NCBI GenBank assembly: GCA_963932145.1
Contig: OZ010580.1
Coordinates: 37,145,189 to 37,209,188, forward strand
Reading direction: 5' to 3'
Length of the DNA: 64,000 nt
Origin: Acanthosepion lycidas
Lineage: Eukaryota > Mollusca > Cephalopoda > Sepiida > Sepiidae
Positions 31,131-41,654 of the stretch are shown here, piece by piece. The position numbers and the translations under genes were made by a program. Under the pieces are notes generated by a model that saw only the letters and a list, made by a program, of their open reading frames with translations, searched no databases and was not told the DNA's origin. Numbering within the stretch: the first letter of the stretch is position 1; every line of letters begins with the position of its first letter.

Positions 31131-33329
31131 ATCAGAGCCTTTAATTTCTCAAAACCATTTTTAACCATTGTCCTTAGAAAATGGTTGTATGCAACAAGCA
31201 GTCTAGATATTTTTGAATGGGTTTTTGTGACATGCATAATATCCACATGAAAGTCTCTATCTGACAAAGCTTTTTAAGAACATTAATGTTTTGGTTTTGT
31301 AGCAATTTGCAGTGTTAAATGAAACTGCTTCTAGCACTGCATATTCTATAATGGAAAAGTTAGATAAAAAATATGAAAAAATTCCTTGTTTAATATATTT
31401 AATCAGACTTTTATTAATGAATGACTACTGCCAAAATAAATGCACTATAGATAGATTTGAACAGTGTGGATATAGAAATCAAGACTTCAAGCTGATTGGC
31501 AGCTTACCAACTAAAGCCATCACTACATCACATTGTTTTTATCTACAAATTTTATCTTCAATACTGATCACTCTTCCCTGATAAATAAAACACATTTTAA
31601 AGAATGTAAACATATATACACTACAGTTCAAAAGAACTGGACAGAAGAATGGAAAAAAAAAAAAGAGCTCTTAGAGTCATTGAAAAAAGAATGGAATCAA
31701 TTAACAAACTTATACTTTGAGAAACTTTTGATTTTAGATGCTTTTTTTCTTTTTCTCATAATAATTTTTAAAAAAAATCATGTCTCACGTTTTTTTAACC
31801 ATGTATAATAATTTTCTCTTATCTAAAGTACTAAACATCTACTTTTCGTGCCAATTTAAAAAGTTGCCAGGAGTTGCCTCAAACTTTTAAACTGTAGTGT
31901 CTATCTATCTATCTATCTCTCTCTCTATATATATGTGTGTTTAAAAACCAATGATATACTATCACATAAATGAAAAACAAAATTACTATACAATTACATA
32001 TACTATCAAATATTTTAAAATTATGTATAAGCTGTAAAAATCAACTAAACGTACAAGAAACATTAACAAAAAGCAAACAACTCAACAGCAATAAAATTTT
32101 ATCACATTTATGAATAAACATGCTAAGTTTACAAAAGACATAGCAACAAAATCTGATGTGCAAAAGCTTTTTAATAATGGCTTATAAAAACCAAAAGTGC
32201 TTAAACATTCGAAACATGATTTTCCTTTCCCTTTTCTATAAATATTTTGATGCCAGTTGTTCTAATGATCTCTCCTCCTTGATACCCTTGGTCACATGAA
32301 TTTAAGTGTACTACTAAAATGGCTAGACAGGTCTCATCATTTGACTTTGATTTCATTACTGTTGAAATAGTCAGATGTAATTGTAAGTTCTATTATAATA
32401 GTTTCTTCTCAACTCTGGAGCTCTCTTGCAATTTTCTGCTTCCCTGCCATCTTCAAAAATTTAAATACAACATCAGTCACCATTTTCTGGTTTCCTGAAA
32501 CCTGTTCTTTTACTATCCTTTCTCCTCACTAAAATTTTCTCATTCTCTTCCAGTAACCCCTTGAATCTTAGTGGCATTAATACTTTGCTTGGGGTTAAAT
32601 GTGTATTTTAGCAGCAGTTTTTTCATTTAAGTTTGTATTTCTAAGACAACAGGCAACGTTCATTTTCGTAATTGTTTTAATGACTTTTTTTCTCATATTT
32701 GTATTAACATATTTTTGACTCCAGTGTGGTAAAAATTGTCTTTACATATAAGTATGATGACATTCGACCATCATTGGTTATTTTAAAAAACAGTATATAT
32801 AATGGATTTAAAGTTCAAGAAACTTTAAAGCATTTCTCCGTCAAAGTGTCTGGCATTTAGAACATTGCAATTTTCAATCATATTTATGATGTCATTTATG
32901 GGCGGCTTGCAACAAATGTAAAGCTACTTGGGATATTATATAAACAAAGCTTATACTTATTAATTATGTATTTCCTCCAAAATTGCCTTGACTGAAATAT
33001 ATATTTAAATGTGTTTAACAACTGATGGAGTCATTTTAACCAGTGAAGAAGTTCACTTGTACATCACGCTTGTGTGTCAAATTTTCATAAGATACAAATG
33101 CAAAGTTTAAGAGGATTTTAAAATTAATAAAACAACAGACACATATTTTCTGTGATGTTGGAAACAGACATAAGGTCAAAGGGACTAGACAACAAATGTC
33201 AGCGTAATACCTACTTTCACTGGATCCAAGGAGATATTCACTAAAATATAAACAAGAAAATTATCTATAAAAATTAAATGTCTGTGGTTCTAAGTTCAAA
33301 CTTGAATTAATATAAAACTACCAATTAAA
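31131..33329. other. Unassigned AT-rich DNA
   Basis: Two plus-strand frames (31312-31581, 31533-31808) and one minus-strand frame (31061-31267) show no known domain. One contains a short charged stretch, TEEWKKKKELLESLKKEW, that could be helical. I see no reliable splice structure. The rest is low-complexity AT-rich DNA. Confidence 0.4.
31900..31940. repeat. (CTAT)n-(CT)n-(TA)n-(GT)n compound microsatellite
   Basis: About five CTAT units run into short CT, TA and GT tracts. Confidence 0.9.
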
Positions 33330-33489
33330 CATACATTAAATTGCACTATTGCCATTAAGAAAGGTGTGAATGCATCTTTTCTTCTTTCAGCTATGGATTA
33401 AATTGTAAAGTGGGTGCCTTTAGTTAAAACCAGTCTAAGAGAACAACTCTAAATTCAAAACCATGGTGAAGGCAGCAGGAAGCCACTCT
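33330..33489 (+). repeat. SINE-a partial copy
   Basis: The body motifs AAGAAAGGTGTGAATGCATC, TTTCAGCTATGGATTAAAT and ACAACTCTAAATTCAAAACC match other SINE-a copies. The head is missing. The copy runs up to the TA at which the Tc1 element begins. Confidence 0.5.
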
Positions 33490-33490
33490 A

Positions 33491-34792
33491 CAGTCTTAGC
33501 TAAAAGTTTCAGACCACTTGGCAAAAATTAACATGTCTCTATTATTGCACGATATTGCATCATCCACTTTTTGTTGATATAAACAAATTGCATTATACTC
33601 AAGATTGAAACACAGTGTTTTGGCAAGTTTGAAAAGCTTGGAATTGTTCTGAAGGATAGTTTTCAGTAAGTTTTTATACGTTAAAAATAGACAAAGTATC
33701 ATCAATTTCTGTCATTTAGAGAGGTGCTCAGAGCATGAAACCTCAGTATAAATGGCTTGTAGCAAAACTGCAGTTCCCAATGCTATTGCCAAGTATCAAA
33801 TTGATGGCTCTAATTCTGACCAAAAGTAAAGTGGATATCCCAGAAAAACAACCTTTAGATATGATCGTATCATCAAATCCAGTTTCACACCCTTCAATGA
33901 GTTCATGGGAAAAAATTCAAAATGTTTGTTTCTTGGTGATACATAGAATTGTTTCTTGGAGATCGGTCAATGAATTTTAGCTAAGATCCTGCAAAACTGC
34001 TCCAAAACCAAAATTGACTGTGAAAATGAAAAAGCAGCACCTGGTATTCATCAAAAAGCAGGAACATTGGACAAAGGAAAAAATAAGGAAACATTATGTT
34101 CTCTGATGAATCCAAACTACAATAGATTTTTTTTTGTGCTTCAGCATCATATCAGAAGGCCTCTAAGAAAAAGATATTATAAAAACTCTGAAAAACCCTC
34201 CCAACCAGATGGATATGGAACAGCTGGTATATATTTCCGAGACACTGGAAATACTATCAATGATTAAAAGTATCCAGAACTGTTGCAGGATAAACTTGAG
34301 ATTCACATGCACTTCTATGGTTGCAGCATATTTATGCATGATGTTGCCCCATGCTACAAAGCAAAGGGAGTGCAAGAATATTTGAATAAAGCTAATGTCA
34401 CTATATTAGGAATGCCTGGCAACAGTCCTGACCTCAATCACATAAGAAATTTGTGGGATTCCATGAAGAATATGATTGCAAAGATGATGACAAACAGCCA
34501 GCCAGCCAATACCCAAGTCTCTTGTGGATGTTATCAAGGCTGTCTGGGCCCTGAGATTTTAGCAGAATTCTGTCAGTCTTACAACCAGCATTCCTCATCA
34601 TATTGAAGCTGTTATCAAGGTAAAAGGTGATCATAAAAATTAAAGTTTAAATTTAAATTAATAGAAAATAAGCAGCTTTTAATTAATTTGATGCATTGAC
34701 GTGCATACTGCCTTTTATTTTTATGCTGGAAAGACTTTTGTTTATTTTTGTTAAAAGTTTTTTGGGTGGTCTTTAAATTTTGGCTATGACTG
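33491..34792 (+). mobile_element. Full-length Tc1-like transposon
   Basis: A 1302-bp element flanked by TA on both sides (33489-33490 and 34793-34794). The left end reads CAGTCTTAGCTAAAAGTTT, and the right in reverse complement reads CAGTCATAGCCAAAATTT. Length, ends and coding order all fit Tc1-like elements. The transposase is frameshifted in several places, so the copy is complete in outline but inactive. Confidence 0.9.
33735..34640 (+). pseudogene. Tc1-like transposase, frameshifted, altered DDE triad
   Basis: The transposase is spread over three frames. N-terminal pieces such as AVANAIAKYQIDG and YPRKTTFRYDRIIK mark the DNA-binding region. FSDES at 34099-34113 holds the first catalytic aspartate. 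HIRRPLRKRYYK and DGYGTAGIYF follow. A 108-codon frame (34283-34606) has MHDVAPCYK with the second aspartate and GNSPDLNHIRNLWDSMKN. There the third catalytic residue, 34 residues on, is arginine where glutamate is expected (DD34E). Frameshifts alone would inactivate it, and the E-to-R change would as well. Confidence 0.85.
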
Positions 34793-34996
34793 TACTACCT
34801 TTCACAAGAAATCATGGCAATTCTCAGATGTTAAGGAAAGCTAAGAAGAGCCATGTTTGTCTGTACCCTGACAGAATATGGCATTATAAACAATATATAG
34901 AGATATGTTTGGCAATTTATTTACATACTGACATACACACAAACAGAAGAGAAACAAGATAAGTGAACATTTAATTTTATTTATTTCCTTACATGT

Positions 34997-35022
34997 TATA
35001 TATATATATATATATATATATA
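34997..35022. repeat. (TA)n microsatellite
   Basis: A 26-bp TA run. Confidence 0.95.
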
Positions 35023-35224
35023 TCCAGGTATGATGAGAATGAATAGAGTACATTTCCAACATTCATGACATTTCCTTTAAAAGAGGGTTCAATAAATAGT
35101 AGAGCAATATGATGATAGTGTTCGAAAAGAAAAGAAATAGAAACAGGAAGATCATTTGGTACACACACCTATTTAATCAGTTGATCACTACTAAATTACA
35201 CCAGAAGTTCCTTTATTTATTTTA

Positions 35225-35802
35225 GGTGATAAACATTTCCCTAAAAATAACCCTCTTAGTAAAATATTTAACAGAAACACATTAAAACTAAGTTATAGCT
35301 TCACCAATAATCTTGAGAAGATTATAAAGTTACACAATAATAAAATTTTAAACCAATTTAATAATCTGGATCATAATGTAAGAATTCAGACCAATGTCCA
35401 TTGAGAGACAAATATTTGGCTAAATCTCTTGTTTAGCTAAGTACCATCTCTACAATAGAGCATCTGACAGATGAAAAATTCTATATTGGTAGTACTAAAA
35501 ATTCTTTTAAAAGTAGATGGTATCAACATATCTTGTCCTTCACTAATAATACTTATTGAAATAAGACATCACTTTCTAAATATTTTTGGAGTTTAAAAGA
35601 TGATAATAAAACTCTTAAAATAAAATGGAAAATTTTAAAAATTGCAAGGACATGTAGATCTTTATATGAATCCTGGTTTCTGTGTTTACATGAAAAACTG
35701 GAAATTATCAGGTTCTTCGATAAGAATGCTTTATTAAATCAAAGATCAAAGTTAATGGTAAACTGTAAACATAGTCTACCTTTTACCTTACAATTCAGTT
35801 AA
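35225..35802 (+). pseudogene. Penelope-like element C-terminus with GIY-YIG
   Basis: The plus strand begins GDKHFPKNNPLSKIFNRNTL and continues LKLSYSFTNNLEKIIKLHNN, the RT C-terminal thumb region of PLEs. After a frame break it resumes with DEKFYIGSTKNSFKSRWYQH, TSLSKYFWSLKDDNK and IKWKILKIARTC, the GIY-YIG endonuclease. It ends with CLHEKLEIIRF, LLNQRSKLMVNCKH and a stop at 35800. One in-frame TGA interrupts the nuclease before NKTSLSKYFW. The N-terminal RT is absent, consistent with 5' truncation. Function is lost in this copy. Confidence 0.85.
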
Positions 35803-36540
35803 ACTTTGGAATTTGACAATGTTTTTTTGTGTTGCCCCATATATGGCTTATCTTTCTATTTGTATGATTAATTTGAGTTTAATTTAGTTCTGTATTGATT
35901 TCCTGGTAGTATTATTAGCATCTTATATGGATGTATTGGCATTTACTTAGTATTTTTGACATTTTACATTGACTGGTTGATATTATTAACATCTTATATG
36001 GATGATATTTATTTACCAAATAATTCTATATGATTAGATTATTTACTAGCTTCTTAAAAAGGCCTCTTATTTATTAACTACAAAAAAATTTTATGTTGGA
36101 AATCCACAAAGCTTATAACTAGTTGGGGATTCAATTAAATTACCTCTTTATCCGACACCCAACTTTTCTTAAGAGAATTGACTGTCTGACATGTGTACAT
36201 TTATTGTAGCCATTTGTATCAGATTTTAAGTTAATGTCTGGCTGCTGTTAGGTGTCAAATCTTTGCCTTGACATGTTTGTAAGATAATAATTTTTAAGTT
36301 TTTCTTTTTCGCTTAGTTTAACATAGATCATATTCGATTTTTTGATCAGAGTGAAACATACAAGCCGTTATTTTTTATGTTATTTTTTTTTTAAATGAGG
36401 AAGCATTTTGCTTTTGAAACCAAATTAATTGTTCACACTTTACAATTTCCTGAGGAGATGCATCGCTATGTGTTGAAACATGACTGGAATTGTGTAGTGA
36501 TCCTTACATGATTTTGTTGTAATATCCTAAAATAAATATA
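35803..36540 (+). other. 3' flank or UTR of the PLE
   Basis: AT-rich DNA following the PLE stop. ATTAGCATCTTATATGGATG and ATTAACATCTTATATGGATG recur about 80 bp apart. A hammerhead-like core lies at 36450-36479, and a (TA)n run ends the stretch. Confidence 0.45.
36450..36479 (+). ncRNA. Degenerate hammerhead-like core in PLE tail
   Basis: CTGAGGA is followed by 18 bases that can form a short stem (GCAT/ATGT) and GAAAC. The CUGAUGA core carries a T-to-G change at an essential position, so it is probably inactive. Its place downstream of the PLE stop fits known PLE-associated hammerheads. Confidence 0.35.
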
Positions 36541-36547
36541 TATATAT

Positions 36548-36669
36548 AGTTTGTCTGATGATTTCAAAAGTGTGAAACCAAGGGTCACAAACTCATATCC
36601 ACACAACTGAATATGTAAGCTCTATCACTGATATTGAGTGCTTTCCACTAATTAGTGCAAATATAAAAT
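36548..36669 (+). repeat. Rep-3 unit 1
   Basis: The first of three consecutive units separated by (TA)n. It contains TCTGATGATTTCAAAAGTG, TCTATCACTGATATTGAGTG and AGTGCAAATATAAAA. Confidence 0.6.
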
Positions 36670-36689
36670 AATATATATATATATACATA

Positions 36690-36821
36690 TGGCCTAATGA
36701 TTGTATTAAAGCATGAAAAATCATCACTTGGTGTTGTCCTGAGTGTCCACTCTTATATTTAGACACAGTTTATCCCTGATATTGAATCCCTTTACCCATG
36801 AATGTAGTATACCTAAAAAAC
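36690..36821 (+). repeat. Rep-3 unit 2
   Basis: GCCTAATGATTGTATTAAAG, CATGAAAAATCATCACTTGG, GTCCACTCTTATATTTAGAC and TATCCCTGATATTGAATCCC, in the order of the third unit. Confidence 0.65.
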
Positions 36822-36842
36822 TATATATATATATATATAAAA

Positions 36843-37042
36843 TGAACATTGAAGTCAACACTTAGAGACAACAGGCTGTTTCATGCTAGATGCAATCGTC
36901 AGGCCTGATGATTGCGTCTAGCATGAAACAGACTGTCGCCTCTAAGTGTTGACTTCAATGTTCACTTTTATAGTTACACACTCTCTATCTCTGATATTGA
37001 TCACTTTATCCCATAAATATAGCACACCTTAAGACTATATTT
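36843..37042 (+). repeat. Rep-3 unit 3 with a ~120-bp palindrome
   Basis: 36843-36963 folds on itself. The arms of about 60 bp, each with GTTTCATGCTAGA and CACTTAGAG or its complement, are separated by only a few bases. After the palindrome come CTCTATCTCTGATATTGATC and CCATAAATATAGCACACC, the usual Rep-3 tail. Related copies are at 45655-45812 (-) and, as a short piece, near 13930. Confidence 0.8.
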
Positions 37043-37044
37043 CT

Positions 37045-37047
<3 letters not shown>

Positions 37048-37113
<66 letters not shown>
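37048..37113. repeat. (TA)n then (CA)n
   Basis: About 36 bp of TA and 27 bp of CA. Confidence 0.95.
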
Positions 37114-37229
37114 TGTGCACAAATGGGATGTTCTTGGGCCAACATAAGTATTTCTCAAAATGACCTGATATTGGTCCTTTGATCAAATTTTTGGAAGTAG
37201 TTCAAGCTGCTAACTTTCCAGTACCTGAA

Positions 37230-37268
<39 letters not shown>
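37230..37268. repeat. (TA)n microsatellite
   Basis: About 39 bp with one interruption. Confidence 0.95.
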
Positions 37269-37271
<3 letters not shown>

Positions 37272-38088
37272 AACATTTAATAAAACTGAAGAAATATAGA
37301 AATATTTTGTTGTATTTGTAACCTATAAAACTATATTTGGTTAAATGAGAAACTACATTGAAAAAATTCTCATTAAATATTAAATCGTGAAAATCCTTTT
37401 TATTATTTACAAAGGAAATCAAGAAGTAAACAATACGATTCATTATATTTCATAAGCACTGAAGACTAAGTGACCACTTAGTTCTTTATCTCTAGCTAAG
37501 TCCATTAAAGTAATATCTGATTTAATCAGATCCCTTCATGAAATTCAATTGATTGCCTCACAAAGATAGCAGTTTAATACAACATAAAGCTGAACAATAT
37601 TCAGCAAAGCCAGTTCAGAAAAGAGAGAGCAACCAGTTGGGTAACTTTATTATTAACTGATAACTTGAAATTGTTGGTTTGACAATTTATTTTTATCAGA
37701 TTTTCTGACTACTCAAAATCAAATAACTCATCTTGTTTCAAAGTCATCGTTCTCCTTTTTCTCTTTTGCCAAAAGGACAGTGCTAACAAGAATAAGCCAG
37801 CAAATACAAATTTTATTCATCCTTTTCTTTCTCTGTCTCTTCTTCCTTTTCTTTGAATAGTGTTTATTTTTATTCTTCAGTCTTCTGCCTGATTTTGGTC
37901 TTTGGCCAAAATGTCAGTGACCGTTCACTATTTACCAAAGGCCAGATGTAATGTTTAGCCAGAGTGCTCTTTTAAATCACATGTAACAACATTTTCTGGA
38001 AAAATATAGTTCTATACTCAAATCACTGTTCGGCACATCCCAACCCAATGACGGTTTCCAAGTCCAAAGTTGTTGAACGGCAAACAGC
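37269..38088. other. Unassigned DNA
   Basis: Nothing recognised. The last ~110 bp are the continuation of a minus-strand frame that enters the 394-bp repeat. Confidence 0.4.
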
Positions 38089-38482
38089 AGATTCATCAAA
38101 ACAGTTGTAACCAATTTTGACATTTCATGATTGATGGTAAATGTAACTTGAAGAAACTTGTGAGATTTCCTTGTCTGTTTATTCTTTAAGCCAGAACTGA
38201 TTAGAAATATTTTTGGTTTGGTTTGCTGGGCTGGGGTTGAAATGGTTCCTTGTTGGAAAAGTAATTCAGTTGAGATCAAGATAGATGCAAGCCATTGGTC
38301 AATGGTAAAACACTTTGTGGTAAAACATCTTTGCTCAATGTCTGCAAATATCAGACAAGGGCAGAAAACATTGAGATTTATCAGTTACAATAAATCTTGA
38401 TTTGTTGGGATGATAATGGTGTATGTAAAGGAGAGTGTTCTGCAGATTTTGTCTAATGGGGAAGAAACTTGTCTACTTGTCC
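38089..38482. repeat. 394-bp direct repeat, copy 1
   Basis: Aligns without any gap to 40327-40720, offset 2238 bp. The few substitutions seen by eye are single bases. Open frames on both strands are shared by the copies (minus strand QQGTISTPAQQTKPKIFL, plus strand VCWAGVEMVPCWKSNSVEIK), but no known domain is evident. Confidence 0.9.
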
Positions 38483-39786
38483 GTTTTCATGCAAAAGCCA
38501 GTTCCATATCTGTCGAACAGTTTGTAAGAATTTTATTGGGCAGTCAAAAAGTTTTCTTCAGTTTTTAATGAAAGACTGTATAGGGAGTATTTACTTTTAA
38601 CTACCCTATTTTTTTCTTTATAATATGGGAAATTTCTTAATGAAAATTAAAGTAAAAAATTGAATAGGGGTCATTTACACAAATACACTTTTTCAGAAAT
38701 TCTAACTCTACTTAAAAATCCTCTTATTTCAAACAGCAAGATTGCAAATACATTCAGTTAGTGCAATAGATAATAAAAACACAAAGTAGGTTGATAACAA
38801 TTTTTTACAAAAGTATTTCTTTCATTCTGTACAAGGCCTAAGGGTCACTCAAGTTAGAGCATTATATAAGGAATAGACTTTAGAAGTATCTGGAAACCCA
38901 AGCCTAAACAGAAAATAAAGAATAACACTCTATTCCTGTTTAAAAGACTGGGGAGATGTGTGAACCAAACAATAGGCAAAATTATCTACTCTTATCAAGA
39001 AAAAGTAATTCAATAGTAAATAAAAGTTCATAATTTTAGATGGAGACATTAGAAGTATAGAGCTGAAGTAGATATTTGATATGTTGGCAATATTTGTTCT
39101 TTGGGTATCAGCATTATTAAATGTCTTCTGCCTTAAAAACAGGAAATTTGCCAAAATTGATTTTTTTAAAAATTAATAAATGGAATACATAAGATTTGTT
39201 ATTTTTTGATAAAATTAATGTTACAGCAAAGTACCTTTTCCCAAAAATTTGAAAATAAGTTTTTAAATAAAATTAGAAGAAACATGCAATGGCTAGATAT
39301 CCAGTTGATTTCTATTCTTTAACATGAAAAATTAAAGATTTTAGTGAAATATATGTACAAGATTTTAATATATAATATAGTACATTGTGATATCTGTACT
39401 ATAGGTTTATATAATCAAGGATGTAATTTATTCACTGATCTTAGCTTCAGAAACATTTGGTTATATTATATTCAAGCAGAATTATACAGTAGTATATAGT
39501 ATTATACACAAGAAAATACAGTAAATTCATTTAAAAAGATCATTTTGATTGTATTAGGATGATTTTTATATTAACATGCAGTTGGTATATTTTGTCTTTG
39601 ATTCTAATATTGAAGATAGAAGAAAAACAGTATTTTCAGTATATTATCTTTTTCTATGTATTGAATTCTTAATTTTTAATTAAGGCAAAAAGGGAAAAAA
39701 AATGCAAAAAATATTTTACATTTTTTTTATATGCATACTTTTGTCTTTTTATATATTGAAGTGGAGGCCTAAAATGACTCTTCAAA
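38483..39786. other. Unassigned very AT-rich DNA
   Basis: No gene or shared repeat recognised. Confidence 0.45.
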
Positions 39787-40074
39787 GATCAACTGAAAAC
39801 ATCCCTGACACAGGCCAATATCGACCTTGAAACCTGGGAAACTGTTTTTGCAAATTGCTCTCCCTGGCATAGGTCCATCCAAGGGGGTCCCAAGACTTTT
39901 GAGTTCAACTGTCAACATGGAGAGGATCTGCAATGTGTTGCCAAGAGGACCCAACTCATTCAGCCATATCTACCACCTGCACTCATCTGTGACTCTGGCT
40001 CACGACTATTCAGGAGTAGGCTTGGCCTTCACAGGCATCTCTGTTACCACCACCAGAGGGGAGAACGAGAATAA
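39787..40074 (+). pseudogene. LINE ORF2 C-terminal tail with zinc-finger-like end
   Basis: A 96-codon open frame (ending TAA at 40072) has no start of its own. It shows LTQANIDLETWETVFANCSP, WHRSIQGGPKTFEFNC, then ICDSGSRLFRSRLGLHRHLC and YHH. The last part follows the CxxCxRxFxSRIGLxSHxxxH pattern found at the end of many non-LTR ORF2 proteins, with the second cysteine changed to glycine. It is GC-richer than its surroundings. It lies between the two copies of the 394-bp repeat and is a third LINE family, distinct from LINE-A and LINE-B. Confidence 0.6.
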
Positions 40075-40109
40075 GGAGAGAGGATGACAAGCCTGATGTT
40101 TGGATGCAA

Positions 40110-40326
40110 GTAGGCGCTGATGAAGATTGTCCTCATCTTTGTTGTTATTGTCACAGTGTTACAACCATTGTGCCCTCAATCCTTCATCAAATGACCCTTG
40201 TTAACCCTGGTAAATGTCAGGGAATTTCAAACTGAACTTTTTATTTAATCTACAGGTATAGATTGTTCTTGTTCTGGTGGTCATGTTTAGAGATATCTCA
40301 ACTAGTTCTTATTAGATATCCCTAGA
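40110..40326 (-). repeat. SINE-c body fragment, left of the 394-bp repeat
   Basis: TCCTCATCTTTGTTGTTATT, TTTCAAACTGAACTTTTTAT and ATAGATTGTTCTTGTTC match the SINE-c body at 52960-53110. It is the inverted partner of 40721-40856. Confidence 0.5.
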
Positions 40327-40720
40327 AGATTCATCAAAACAGTTGTAACCAATTTTGGCATTTCATGATTGATGGTAAATATATCTTGAAGAAACTTGTG
40401 AGATTTCCTTGTCTGTTTATTCTTTAGGCCAGAACTGATTAGAAATATTTTTGGTTTGGTTTGCTGGGCTGGGGTTGAAATGGTTCCTTGTTGGAAAAGT
40501 AATTCAGTTGAGATCAAGATGGATGCAAGCCATTGGTCAGTGGTAAAACACTTTGTGGTAAAACATCTTTGCTCAGTGTCTGCAAATATCAGACAAGAGC
40601 AGAAAACATTGAGATTTATCAGTTACAATAAATCTTGATTTGTTGGGATGATAATGGTGTATGTAAAGGAGAGTGTTCTGCAGATTTTGTCTAATGGGGA
40701 AGAAACTTGTCTAATTGTCC
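40327..40720. repeat. 394-bp direct repeat, copy 2
   Basis: An ungapped match to 38089-38482. SINE-c fragments in opposite orientations lie on its two sides. Confidence 0.9.
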
Positions 40721-40856
40721 AGTAAAATTAGAACAATCTAGTCTTTAGATTAATTAAAGGGTTCAGTTTGAAATTCCGTGAAGATTACTCACATCACCAA
40801 TATCCAAAATGTTGTGATAGTAACAGTGAAGATGAAGACAATAGTCAGCATGCAAA
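40721..40856 (+). repeat. SINE-c body fragment, right of the 394-bp repeat
   Basis: The reverse complement shares TTTCAAACTGAACCCTTTA, TAGATTGTTCTAA and CTTCATCTTCACTGTTACT with the left fragment and with 52960-53110. Confidence 0.5.
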
Positions 40857-40984
40857 TAATGTAAATAATGATAACACCTTATCCCAGTATTTCAGATAAA
40901 AAAAAAATATTTGTTTATTTTAGGAAAAAAAAGAAATGAAAAGTGCATCTGTCTGACAGTAAATGCTGGATGATTTCATCATAT
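40857..40984 (+). repeat. ~128-bp direct repeat, copy 1 (start of LINE-A)
   Basis: Nearly identical to 42441-42574 (AATAATGATAACACCTTATC through CAGTAAATGCTGGATGATTT). The right half is the beginning of a LINE-A fragment. Confidence 0.85.
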
Positions 40985-41370
40985 GAAGAAGAAACCTCTG
41001 GTAACAGATCTGTTGTTCTAAAGAAGGATGCTGAGAATATCATGGATTGAACATGTGAACAATGAGTAAGTTTTAAAGAATATGAAAACCAAAAAGGCAC
41101 TTCTACTCTGAATCAGAGAGAGACAATTGAAATTTCTGGAACACTTGATGGAGAAAGAGGGCTTGGCGAATTTGACACTCACAGAACACACTGAAGGCAA
41201 AACATTTAAAGATAAACATTCAGTAAACTATATAATGAGCTTGTGTAAATGAACAGCAGAACATAGATTGGGAGGGATAGTAAGTGGTGAAAAATTACTT
41301 AGTGTTATAAAGGATAGGAGGTTGTAAAGTGCCATGATCACCCATTTCTTGAAAGGACACCACTTATAAA
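40940..41370 (+). pseudogene. LINE-A C-terminal fragment
   Basis: The plus strand matches LINE-A from the SKCWMISS-like segment through RMLRISWIEHVNN, the LKFLEHLMEKEGL region and ITHFLKGHHL at the end. An A-rich AGAAGAAGAG tail follows. Several frameshifts break it. Confidence 0.65.
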
Positions 41371-41654
41371 AGAAGAAGAGTAAGTAATTTGAGATACATT
41401 TTTACATTTCATAAAACAATATTTATATGCTGAAAATGTTACTTATTTTTTTCTATATTCAGTGTGAGTAAACTTGGTCTTTCTACAAAAAGGCATCTCT
41501 CCAAGAAGATATTTTTCATATTACTATTGCTTAAGCTCTTCAGATCAGGAATATTAAAAAACAATTAATTTTTTTAAATTTTAAGAGTGGGTTAAGTTTA
41601 CTAGGTAAATTGTAAACTGATCCTCCTACACATGCCAAAAAAAAAGAGAAATTA

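Noticed and set aside
31061-31808. Three medium-length frames with a possible acceptor (TTTTGGTTTTGTAG, 31289-31302)
   Set aside because: There is no domain, no donor and no linked exons. The frames are explained by AT-rich composition. The upstream part is the end of a Rep-2 copy.
38089-40720. LTR retrotransposon with 394-bp LTRs
   Set aside because: The repeats do not begin TG or end CA, and no gag, pol or tRNA primer site is visible between them. The idea is kept only as a question in the findings.
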